Source: Alphaproteobacteria bacterium
GTDB taxonomy: Bacteria > Pseudomonadota > Alphaproteobacteria > Sphingomonadales > Sphingomonadaceae
Length of the DNA stretch: 5,130 bases
NCBI GenBank assembly: GCA_020249025.1
Contig: JADCGM010000407.1
Location: 1 to 5,130, forward strand
Direction of reading: 5' to 3'
Each line of letters starts with the position of its first letter. The stretch's first letter is position 1. Below, in pieces: positions 1 through 5,130 of the stretch. A program made the position numbers and the translations under genes. The notes below the pieces were generated by a model. That model was not told the DNA's origin, did no database searches, and saw nothing but the letters and a program-made list of their open reading frames with translations.

Positions 1-37
1 AGGCGACGATCGAGGGGGTGTCCGGCGGCGGCGTCAT
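1..37 (-). CDS. Partial CDS (5' end only), probable ABC transporter ATP-binding subunit
   Basis: The ATG at 37-35 overlaps the stop codon of the upstream permease gene in an ATGA arrangement, a classic sign of translational coupling. The only visible residues are MTPPPDTPSIVA, after which the gene runs off the window edge. No ATPase motif is visible, so the assignment is inferred from context. DevC-type permeases are normally encoded next to a DevA-type ATPase, and an N-terminus ending in '..SIVA' would suit the first strand of an ABC ATPase domain. A periplasmic adaptor (DevB/HlyD type) is the main alternative, but it would usually start with a signal anchor, which is not seen here. Confidence 0.55.
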   Translation of the reverse strand, partial: MTPPPDTPSIVA

Positions 38-1155
38 CGCAGCAGATCCGCCGGTTGCGACCGGTAAAGCACGCCGAGCGAGGCCACGCCCGACAGCAGC
101 GCGATCGCCATGAGGCAGGCCGCCACCGCAGCCACCACGGATGGCGGGAAGGCGATGGGCACGCCGGCGGCGGCGCAGACGAGGGCGACCACGCCAAGCA
201 TGGCGGCGCTCGCCGCGAGGCCCATAGCCCCCGTCCACAGCGCCTGTTCGAGCAGCACGCGACGCAGCCGCCCGATGCCGATACCAAGCGCGCGCAGCGC
301 CGCGAACTCGCGCAGCGAGGCGAGCGTCGCGCCGCGCAGCGTCTGGCTGGTGACGCCCGCCCCGATGATCAGCGCGATCACCGCCGAGAAGGCGAAGGCT
401 GCGCCCGATCCGGAGCCTGCCATCCATTCGGCGTGCGTGGCCTTCGACAGGTCGGCGGCCCGCCAGACCGAATAGGCCGCCGCGCCGTCGCGCGGCTGCA
501 AATCCCGCGCGACCGTCCGCGTATCCGCGTCGGGCCGGAGCCGGATCATGTAGAAGGGCGGGTCGCCGGCGGGCGCGGCCCCGAGCTGGCGCAGCGTCGC
601 GGCGCTGGCGAACACATTGGCGGCGAGCATCCCGCGATAGCCACTGACGGCGCCGACGATGCGGACCCGTTGGCGATTGATCTCGGCGCTGTCGCCGACC
701 TCGACGCCCAGCCCGGCCAGGTCGCTGCGATCGACGATGACGGCGCCGGGCTCGGCAAGAGCGGCGACGAGCCCGTCGGACAACCCCTTGGGCGCGGCGA
801 GCGCGCCGGGACGCAGGTCGAGCCCGTAGAGCATGACCGGCTTGCGGACGTCGCCTTTGCGCCAGTCGCCGCCCCCGTAAGCGAGCGGGCGAACGTCGAC
901 GACGTCGGGATGCATCCAGAAGCGGCCTTCATAGCGCTGGGGGACTCCCGCGGAGGCGTCGAGCCCCTGCGCCCCGCGCGACGTCACCCACAGATCGGCC
1001 GAACCGTTGTCGACGAGCACCGTGATCGAGCCGAACATGCCGTACAGCAGTCCGACCTGGACCAGCATCAGCAGCCCGGAGAAAGCGAGCGCGACGATGG
1101 CGGCCAGATAGCGCTTCCAATCGTGGAGAAGGGTCTTGCGGGCGATCGAGATCAC
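34..1155 (-). CDS. DevC-type ABC exporter permease (FtsX/MacB superfamily)
   Basis: This is an inner-membrane permease of 373 residues, the usual DevC length. It has an N-terminal helix (about residues 17-43), a large periplasmic domain of MacB_PCD type (about 44-250), and three C-terminal helices (about 251-272, 303-330, 335-363). The start (ARKTLLHDWKRY, then LVQVGLLYG and ADLWV) matches the DevC pattern as I know it. REFAALRALGIGIGRLRRVLLEQ (281-303) is the typical FtsX coupling segment, and the end YRSQPADLLR is also typical. I chose GTG at 1155 because GGAG lies 7 nt upstream and the protein then begins MISIARKTLL. A longer reading from TTG at 1206 adds a proline- and arginine-rich stretch with no family look. 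Such permeases work with an ATPase and usually a membrane-fusion adaptor to export lipids or small molecules; the substrate here is unknown. The 3' end overlaps the next gene by 4 nt. Confidence 0.87.
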   Translation of the reverse strand: MISIARKTLLHDWKRYLAAIVALAFSGLLMLVQVGLLYGMFGSITVLVDNGSADLWVTSRGAQGLDASAGVPQRYEGRFWMHPDVVDVRPLAYGGGDWRKGDVRKPVMLYGLDLRPGALAAPKGLSDGLVAALAEPGAVIVDRSDLAGLGVEVGDSAEINRQRVRIVGAVSGYRGMLAANVFASAATLRQLGAAPAGDPPFYMIRLRPDADTRTVARDLQPRDGAAAYSVWRAADLSKATHAEWMAGSGSGAAFAFSAVIALIIGAGVTSQTLRGATLASLREFAALRALGIGIGRLRRVLLEQALWTGAMGLAASAAMLGVVALVCAAAGVPIAFPPSVVAAVAACLMAIALLSGVASLGVLYRSQPADLLR

Positions 1156-1188
1156 GGCCGGTCTCCGCCAGTGGGGAAGGGCTTGCGA

Positions 1189-1208
1189 GGTTGCCGGCCG
1201 CCGCAACC
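1189..1208. repeat. Inverted repeat GGTTGC-N8-GCAACC upstream of the permease
   Basis: A perfect 6-bp dyad, GGTTGC at 1189-1194 and GCAACC at 1203-1208, is separated by 8 nt containing CGGCCG. It lies 33 nt upstream of the GTG start of the permease. It could be a regulator operator or a hairpin in the leader RNA. Short dyads are common in DNA this rich in GC, so chance is possible. Confidence 0.3.
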
Positions 1209-1256
1209 GCGACGTCCCGTAGGGCGAAGGACGTGGCGTCGGCGGCGGCCGGACGG

Positions 1257-1285
1257 GCGGAACGGCGAAGGGGGCGCCGTCCCGC
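1257..1285 (-). terminator. GC-rich hairpin after the beta-barrel gene, possible terminator or attenuator
   Basis: The arms 1257-1267 and 1275-1285 pair over ten positions: GCGG with CCGC, then ACGGCG with CGCCGT. One A/C mismatch interrupts the stem and the loop is 7 nt. The stem begins 6 nt beyond the stop codon of the outer-membrane protein gene on the minus strand. No T-run follows, so it is not a standard intrinsic terminator. It may weaken read-through into the permease or protect the 3' end of the upstream transcript. Confidence 0.4.
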
Positions 1286-1291
1286 AGCCGT

Positions 1292-1972
1292 TCAGAAGGC
1301 CTGACGCAGGCCGAAAAGCACCGACCGGCTCTGCAGCTTGGGCCGGAAGGTCGCGGCCGTCCCGGCGGTGGTCCCCGAGAACTTCAGTCCGCTCGTCTGC
1401 TCGTACCGGCCCGACACTTCGAGCACGGTCGACGGCGTGACCTGGAAGCCGATGCCGACATCGGTGTGCCAGCGGAAGCCCCAGTCCTTGTCGTCGAACC
1501 GGCTGCCGACCGCGGGGGTCCCGGTGACCCGGCTCAGCTCCCCGTTGACCCGCGCCAGGCCGATGCCACCGCCGAGAAACGGCCGCACGACGCTGCCGAT
1601 CGGGAGCTCGACATAACCGCTGGTGTCGAAGGTCAGCTGGCGAGCGCGGCCGCTGGCGGTGAAGCCGCCGGCCTGGGCCTTGCCCACATCGAGGCTGGTC
1701 TTGCCGTAGCCGAAGGTCGTCTCCAGGCGGAAGTTCCCAAAGTTGAGGCCGGCGCCGATCTCGCCGGTGAAGCCGCGCTTCAGGTCGGTTTCGGACTGCA
1801 GGCGGCTTGTCGCCGGATTGTTGCCCTTGAACTTGAGGTTGCTGTCATCGACGAGGCCGCCGCGGACGACGGCGTAGATGCCGGTCCGCGGCTCGCTATC
1901 CTGGGCGAAGGCGGGGGCGGCGGCGAGCGCCGCGGTGGTGGCGGCAAGCGCGATGGTGAGAAGGCGGGTCAT
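1292..1972 (-). CDS. Outer-membrane beta-barrel protein (OmpA-like/porin-family small barrel)
   Basis: This 226-residue protein has a clear signal peptide: MTRLL, a hydrophobic Ala/Leu run, then AFA before Gln24. The mature part alternates polar and apolar residues with many Gly and aromatic residues (GEIGAGLNFGNFRLETTFGYGKTSL, YVELPIGSVVRPFLGGGIGLARV, WHTDVGIGFQVTPSTVLEVSGRYE). It ends LFGLRQAF, and a C-terminal Phe is the usual signal for insertion by the BAM complex. The size suits an eight-stranded barrel, and no peptidoglycan-binding OmpA domain follows. The start is well supported, with AGGAG 6 nt before the ATG. The gene lies 111 nt after the histidine kinase gene and 136 nt before the permease, same strand, so co-regulation by the two-component system is plausible but unproven. 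Its exact role (structural, adhesin or channel) cannot be told. Confidence 0.85.
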   Translation of the reverse strand: MTRLLTIALAATTAALAAAPAFAQDSEPRTGIYAVVRGGLVDDSNLKFKGNNPATSRLQSETDLKRGFTGEIGAGLNFGNFRLETTFGYGKTSLDVGKAQAGGFTASGRARQLTFDTSGYVELPIGSVVRPFLGGGIGLARVNGELSRVTGTPAVGSRFDDKDWGFRWHTDVGIGFQVTPSTVLEVSGRYEQTSGLKFSGTTAGTAATFRPKLQSRSVLFGLRQAF

Positions 1973-2083
1973 CGAAAGCTCCTGATTCTGAACGCGGTCG
2001 TTGCTGACGGCGCGAAAGCCTTGTGCTCCGGCCGCGTCGGGCGGCGGTGCATGCTTTCCCCAGATTGTGTGGAGGATCGCGCC

Positions 2084-3268
2084 TCAGGTTGTTTTTCGGG
2101 CCGGCATGTCGAGCCGGATATCCGCGCCGCCCCCCGGCCGGTTCGCCGCGATCGTCGCGCCGCCGTGGGCGCGGGCGATGGCGGCGGCGACGGCAAGGCC
2201 GAGTCCGCTGCCGCCGGTGGCGCGATTGCGCGAGGCGTCGCCGCGGGTGAACGGTTCGAACAGTTCGGCGGGCGGGCCCTCGGGCAGCCCAGGGCCGCGA
2301 TCGAGCACGCGCAGGAACGCCCGCCGTCCGCTGATCCCGGTCTCGAGCTCGACGACGCCGCCCGACCGGGCGTGAACGATCGCATTCTCAAGCAGGATCT
2401 GGACGATCTGGCGCACGCGGGCGACGTCGGCGAGCACCGGCGCGGGGGCAAAGGCGGCGCGGCGCACGGCCATCCCGGCGGCGTCGAGCCGTCCCGCGAA
2501 CGCCTTCAGCGTGTCCTCCGCGATGACCGCAAGGTCAACCGGCTCGGGGCGGATGACGAGCTGGCCCGCTTTGGCGAGCGTCACCATCTTCAGGTCCTCG
2601 ACGATCCGGGTCAGCAGGCCGACCTGCGACTGCAGCAGGGCGAACTCCTGCGGGCTCGGCTCGAACACGCCGTCGGACAGCGCCTGGATGCGCCCGGTCA
2701 GCACGGTCAGCGGCGTGCGCAGCTCATGCGCCAGCGCGGCGGCGTCCTCGCGTAGCCGCCGCTCGGCGACCTGGAGACCCGAGGCGAGCGCATTGAAGTC
2801 GTCGATAAGCACCGCGATCTCCGCGCCGGCGGCCGCCCCCCTCACCACCGCGCGCGCCGACAGATCGCCTTCGCGGATCTGCCGGGCCGCGGCCGCCACC
2901 GCCTCGATGGGCCGCGTCACCCGCCGCGCGAACAGCACCGAGATCGCGGTCGCTGCAGCCACGCCGAACAGTCCGGTGATCGCAAAGATCAGCGTCAGCT
3001 CGACGCGCGACGGCTCGCGCTCGTAACGGGCGTAAAGCCGGTTGAGCGTCAGGACCTCGTCATCGGTCAGGCGGCGGAAGTCGTCGTTCTGGATCGCCTC
3101 AAGCCGCTCGAGCTCGGCGACTTCGGCGGGGCTCATGGCCTGCTTGATGCCGCCTTCGACCACCGATACATAGGTGGATAACGTCGCAAGCGTCACCGCG
3201 ATCACGACCACGGACGTCGCTGCCGTCAGCAGTGCCAAGCGGATCCAGAAGCGCGCGAAAACCCTCAA
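2084..3268 (-). CDS. AdeS-like sensor histidine kinase (HAMP, HisKA, HATPase_c)
   Basis: This is a complete 394-residue inner-membrane kinase. Two helices (about 10-33 and 91-113) flank a short periplasmic segment of about 57 residues. A HAMP domain follows (about 115-170; RPIEAV, GDLSARA). The HisKA segment ALAHELRTPLTVL places the phospho-acceptor at His181. The ATP-binding domain is intact: N box ILLENAIVHA (Asn295), G1 DRGPGL (323-328), F box FEPF (337-340) and G2 GSGLGL (353-358). The segments GDLSARA, AHELRTPLTVLTGRIQALSDGVFEPS and VEDLKMVTLAKAGQL resemble AdeS as I recall it, so I place it in the AdeS/BaeS group. The start is a TTG overlapping the regulator's TGA (TTGA), which implies translational coupling; no strong ribosome site is visible. 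It should phosphorylate Asp54 of the adjacent regulator. The signal sensed is unknown. Confidence 0.93.
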   Translation of the reverse strand: MRVFARFWIRLALLTAATSVVVIAVTLATLSTYVSVVEGGIKQAMSPAEVAELERLEAIQNDDFRRLTDDEVLTLNRLYARYEREPSRVELTLIFAITGLFGVAAATAISVLFARRVTRPIEAVAAAARQIREGDLSARAVVRGAAAGAEIAVLIDDFNALASGLQVAERRLREDAAALAHELRTPLTVLTGRIQALSDGVFEPSPQEFALLQSQVGLLTRIVEDLKMVTLAKAGQLVIRPEPVDLAVIAEDTLKAFAGRLDAAGMAVRRAAFAPAPVLADVARVRQIVQILLENAIVHARSGGVVELETGISGRRAFLRVLDRGPGLPEGPPAELFEPFTRGDASRNRATGGSGLGLAVAAAIARAHGGATIAANRPGGGADIRLDMPARKTT

Positions 3269-3951
3269 GGCGCGAACAGCCGCCAGCCAATCCCGCGAAC
3301 GCTGCCGAGCAGTCCGACAGCGCCCGCCGCCTCCAGCTTGCGGCGGAGGTTGCTGACATGGCTGTCGACGGTCCGTTCGAGCGCGTCGCTGTCGGGCATG
3401 CAGGCGTCGAGAAGCTCGCCGCGAGTCCAGCTACGCGTCGGCCATTCGATCATATGGGCGAGCAGGCGGTACTCGGTGAGCGTCAGATCGAGCAGGGTGC
3501 GCCGGTCGCCGGCGTTGACCACCACCGCATGCGCCGCGGTGTCGATCTCGAGCGGGCCGCGCCGCTTGATGCTCGCCGCCTCGCGCCGCCCGCGCCGCAG
3601 CACAGCGCGGGCGCGCGCCACCACCTCGAGCGGATTGAACGGCTTCACGACATAGTCGTCCGCCCCCATCCGCAGCGCCGCCAGCTTGTCGAGGTCCTCG
3701 TCGAGTGCGGTCGCCATGATGACCGGCGTCTCGCCGCGGCGGCGGATTTCGCCGAGCACCTCAAAGCCGTCGGCCTTGGGCAGCTTGACGTCGAGGACGA
3801 CGAGATCGGGCGCGAGCATCTGGTGATGCTGAAGCGCAGTCGGCCCGTCCTCGGCCGTGACGGTGCGGAAGCCTTCGCGCACGAAATAAGCGTCGAGGAT
3901 GGCGCGGATTTGCGGCTCGTCTTCCGCGATAAGAATGAGAGCGTCGGCCAT
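3265..3951 (-). CDS. AdeR-like OmpR/PhoB-family response regulator
   Basis: This is a 228-residue transcription factor of standard length for the family. The receiver domain (about 1-120) has acidic residues Glu10-Asp11, phospho-acceptor Asp54 in VVLD, Thr81 and Lys103 in VVKPFNP. The winged-helix DNA-binding domain (about 130-228) contains LTLTEYRLLAHM, RSWTRGELLDACMPDSDALERTVDSHVSNLRRKLE and the wing VRGIGWRL. The runs VIMATALDEDLDKLAALRMGADDYVVKPFNP and DSDALERTVDSHVS closely resemble Acinetobacter AdeR as I recall it. The ATG at 3951 gives MADALILIAEDE, the usual short lead into the first receiver strand; AGG sits only 2 nt away, so the ribosome site is weak. The frame continues upstream to 4311 but gives unrelated sequence. 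It overlaps the kinase gene by 4 nt. Autoregulation through repeats in the divergent gap is an inference. Confidence 0.95.
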   Translation of the reverse strand: MADALILIAEDEPQIRAILDAYFVREGFRTVTAEDGPTALQHHQMLAPDLVVLDVKLPKADGFEVLGEIRRRGETPVIMATALDEDLDKLAALRMGADDYVVKPFNPLEVVARARAVLRRGRREAASIKRRGPLEIDTAAHAVVVNAGDRRTLLDLTLTEYRLLAHMIEWPTRSWTRGELLDACMPDSDALERTVDSHVSNLRRKLEAAGAVGLLGSVRGIGWRLFAP

Positions 3952-3960
3952 AGCCTGCAG

Positions 3961-3974
3961 AATTTCGCGGAATT
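3961..3974. promoter_or_regulatory. Near-palindrome AATTTCGCGGAATT before the regulator gene
   Basis: This 14-bp element equals its own reverse complement except at one symmetric pair (positions 5 and 10). It ends 9 nt upstream of the regulator ATG on the minus strand. It is AT-rich at both ends in otherwise very GC-rich DNA. It might be an operator or lie at the promoter or leader of the two-component operon; no clear -35/-10 pair could be read around it. Confidence 0.35.
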
Positions 3975-3982
3975 GTGGAGAT

Positions 3983-4018
3983 TTTCGGGAGACGGGGTCG
4001 ACGTTTCGTCCAGCGGGG
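3983..4018. promoter_or_regulatory. Tandem repeat TTTCG-N5-CGGGG, candidate response-regulator site
   Basis: Two copies of TTTCG-N5-CGGGG lie at 3983-3997 and 4004-4018, offset by 21 bp, or two helical turns. A third TTTCG at 3963 lies 20 bp before the first copy, without the CGGGG part. OmpR-family regulators generally bind tandem half-sites on one face of the helix, and this element lies between the regulator and its divergent neighbour. That it binds this regulator is an inference. Confidence 0.35.
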
Positions 4019-4054
4019 CTGGCGCATGACGGCAGGCCGCGCCATGTCACGGCG

Positions 4055-4555
4055 ATGCCGCTGTTCCGATCCCGCCGCAGCCTTGCCCGCGACACCGTCC
4101 GCGTCGCCAGAGCGGGCGAGCGGGCGATGATCGCAGCCGTGTTCGGCGATGCGCTCTCCCCCGACGGCCTGACTTTCCGCCGCGGCTGCTGGTGGCCGTT
4201 CCAGCCGCGCCGCGTCGTCATGGCGCCCGACGGCCACCTCTGGTTCCACCCCGACGGCGATCTCTGGCGCGAGGATTTCAGCATCGCGCCGCTGCCGCTG
4301 CGCGCGCTCATCGTCCACGAGCTCGTCCACGTCTGGCAGCACCGCCAGGGCGTGCGTCTCCCGCTCGCGCGCGGCCCGCTGGCGCGGTACCGCTATCGGC
4401 TCGTCCCCGGCCGCCCGTTCCGCCGCTACGGCATCGAGCAGCAGGCCGAGATGGTGCGCGATCTCTGGCTGCACCGGCAGGGGGCGCCGCGCGCCCATGC
4501 GCCGCCGGCCGCCGCGCTCGCCGCGGTGATCCCGTTCGGCCCCGCGCAGGCGTAG
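4055..4555 (+). CDS. Small HExxH metalloprotease-like protein ('vgr-related' sphingomonad family)
   Basis: This protein has 166 residues and no signal peptide or membrane segment. Its centre carries HELVHVWQHRQG (88-99), an HExxH zinc motif with His88, Glu89 and His92. Further on, RYGIEQQAEMVRDLW (124-138) offers Glu128 or Glu132 as a third zinc ligand, as in gluzincins. CWWPFQPRRVVMAPDGHLWFHPDGD (45-69) resembles small proteins that I recall being labelled 'vgr related protein' in Sphingomonadales; HELxHVxQ also recalls the DUF4157/eCIS-core domain. No protease activity, and no VgrG spike function, is shown by the sequence. ATG 4055 is the first usable start in frame; the frame open upstream runs antisense to the regulator gene. 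The ribosome site is poor. The gene is transcribed away from the two-component operon. Function unknown, probably cytoplasmic. Confidence 0.82.
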   Translation: MPLFRSRRSLARDTVRVARAGERAMIAAVFGDALSPDGLTFRRGCWWPFQPRRVVMAPDGHLWFHPDGDLWREDFSIAPLPLRALIVHELVHVWQHRQGVRLPLARGPLARYRYRLVPGRPFRRYGIEQQAEMVRDLWLHRQGAPRAHAPPAAALAAVIPFGPAQA

Positions 4556-4591
4556 CGAAACCGTGATGCCCGCCGCGCCGTTGTCCGCTGC

Positions 4592-4801
4592 GTGCAGGGC
4601 ATCGGCTACATTCTGTCCATCATCAGTGTGCTTCTGCTCGGCATCGCGGCGGGCTGGGGCGATTGGGGGCCCGAGCCGCTGCGCCATGCCAGCCTCGCGG
4701 GCGGCGTCCTGCTGTCGATCGCCGGGATGGTGCTGCGCTGGGTTCATCATCGCGCCGAGCTGCGGGACCGCCGCGGCGAGAGCCGGCCGCCTTCCGGTTG
4801 A
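4592..4801 (+). CDS. Small membrane protein with two predicted helices, unknown function
   Basis: This frame gives 69 residues with two hydrophobic stretches. The first is about 4-22 (IGYILSIISVLLLGIAAGW) and the second about 33-51 (HASLAGGVLLSIAGMVLRWV region). They are joined by a short loop, GDWGPEPLR, and followed by a charged tail (HHRAELRDRRGESR). That pattern is coherent for an inner-membrane protein, with the basic tail predicted on the cytoplasmic side. GTG 4592 is the only start codon between the previous in-frame stop (4553-4555) and the first helix; no clear ribosome site precedes it, so the start is uncertain. It follows the metalloprotease-like gene by 36 nt on the same strand and may share its transcript. 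The overlapping frame from 4563 is cysteine- and serine-rich and less credible. I do not recognise a named family. Confidence 0.65.
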   Translation: MQGIGYILSIISVLLLGIAAGWGDWGPEPLRHASLAGGVLLSIAGMVLRWVHHRAELRDRRGESRPPSG

Positions 4802-4825
4802 CCGTGACCGCCGCTACGGCATAGT
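4798..4825 (+). promoter_or_regulatory. Candidate sigma-70-type promoter of the M16 peptidase gene
   Basis: TTGACC at 4798-4803 matches the TTGACA -35 consensus at five of six positions. CATAGT at 4820-4825 matches the -10 box at four of six, with a 16-nt spacer. Transcription would begin near 4832, leaving a leader of about 33 nt. The -35 box overlaps the stop codon of the small membrane protein gene. Confidence 0.45.
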
Positions 4826-4864
4826 CCGCCTGTCATCCAGCCCCCGGATCGAGGTGTCATCCGC

Positions 4865-5130
4865 ATGAAGTTCCGTCTGCGCGCCCTGCTCGCCGCGCCG
4901 CTCATCGCGCTCGCCGCGCCCGCCTTCGCCGCCCCCGCCACGCAGCCCGCGCCGGTGTCCGCGCTGGTCAAGGCGGTCGACATCCCGTTCGAACAGTTCA
5001 CGCTGCCCAATGGCCTGCGGGTCGTGATCCACACCGATCGCAAGGCGCCGATCGTCGCCGTCTCGGTCTGGTATCACATCGGCTCCAAGGACGAGCCGGC
5101 CGGCAAGACCGGCTTCGCCCACCTGTTCGA
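4865..5130 (+). CDS. M16-family zinc peptidase, 5' part, cut by the window end
   Basis: The first 88 codons are visible and no stop is reached. The signal peptide is MKFRLRALLAAPLIALAAPAFA, cleaved before or near Ala23, so the protein is exported to the periplasm. Then comes the typical M16 opening FEQFTLPNGLRVVIHTDRKAPIVAVSVWYHIGSKDEPAGKTGFAHLF (42-88). In this family GFAHLFEH carries the inverted zinc motif HxxEH; His86 is present and the next bases (GA) agree with Glu, but the second His lies outside the window. Full-length relatives in this group are commonly around 450 or 900 residues; which applies cannot be seen. The start has GAGG about 10 nt upstream (4851-4854), a rather long spacing. 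It degrades peptides or small proteins in the periplasm by family analogy. Confidence 0.93.
   Translation, partial: MKFRLRALLAAPLIALAAPAFAAPATQPAPVSALVKAVDIPFEQFTLPNGLRVVIHTDRKAPIVAVSVWYHIGSKDEPAGKTGFAHLF

Noticed and set aside
1156..1206. TTG start at 1206 for the permease
   Set aside because: GTG 1155 has GGAG at 7 nt and gives the family-typical start; the extra residues are not family-like and TTG lies inside a dyad.
55..1440. Long plus-strand open frame opposite the permease and the end of the barrel gene
   Set aside because: It is rich in Arg, His, Gly and Asp with no domain or hydrophobic pattern, and lies antisense to well-supported genes; such frames are common in GC-rich DNA.
1973..2083. 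Promoter for the beta-barrel gene in the 111-nt gap after the kinase gene
   Set aside because: A CACAAT hexamer (minus strand, 2064-2069) resembles a -10 box, but no acceptable -35 sequence stands at the right distance, so I do not annotate a promoter.
1466..2755. Long plus-strand open frame across the barrel and kinase genes
   Set aside because: It spans two real minus-strand genes and their intergenic gap, and its translation is Ala/Gly/Arg-rich without recognisable motifs.
3899..4054. Upstream start at 3899 for the metalloprotease-like protein
   Set aside because: It would overlap the regulator's coding region head-on and add a sequence without family resemblance; ATG 4055 is the first sensible start.
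3952..4311. N-terminal extension of the response regulator up to 4311
   Set aside because: The added residues are antisense to the metalloprotease-like gene and cross the intergenic repeats. The receiver domain starts properly at ATG 3951.
3761..4750. Long minus-strand open frame opposite the metalloprotease-like and small membrane protein genes
   Set aside because: Its product is low-complexity and Arg/Ala-rich, and it would cross the regulator's promoter region and part of the regulator in another frame. The plus-strand frames show clear motifs.

Overview
The window is GC-rich, densely coded bacterial DNA that looks like an alphaproteobacterium, most likely a sphingomonad. This inference rests on four things: the high G+C content with GTG/TTG starts, tight 4-nt gene overlaps, the short HELVHVWQ 'vgr-related' protein I associate with Sphingomonadales, and a periplasmic M16 peptidase. 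I see no tRNA, rRNA, CRISPR array, insertion sequence or other mobile element, and no broken gene.

Left part (1-3951), all on the minus strand and read right to left. An OmpR-family response regulator (3951-3265) overlaps a HAMP sensor histidine kinase (3268-2084) by 4 nt. The residues of both proteins match the AdeR/AdeS type of two-component system, as I remember those sequences. Next, 111 nt on, comes a small outer-membrane beta-barrel protein (1972-1292), followed by a GC-rich hairpin that may end or weaken transcription. Then comes a DevC-type ABC exporter permease (GTG start at 1155, stop at 34). Its stop codon overlaps, in an ATGA, the start of another gene cut by the window edge (37-1), most likely the ATPase partner. 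The order suggests a two-component system controlling an envelope or efflux function. AdeRS is classically paired with an RND pump, whereas here the neighbours are a beta-barrel and an ABC exporter.

Divergent intergenic region (3952-4054). This 103-bp gap separates the regulator from a plus-strand gene. It holds a near-palindrome just upstream of the regulator start and a tandem TTTCG-N5-CGGGG repeat at 21-bp offset, a layout that suits an OmpR-family binding region.

Right part (4055-5130), all on the plus strand. A 166-residue metalloprotease-like protein carries HELVHVWQ and YGIEQQAE. It is followed by a 69-residue protein with two predicted membrane helices. The third gene is an exported M16 zinc peptidase with its own plausible promoter, cut by the window end just inside its HxxEH zinc motif.

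All functional assignments come from reading motifs by eye; no database search was possible.
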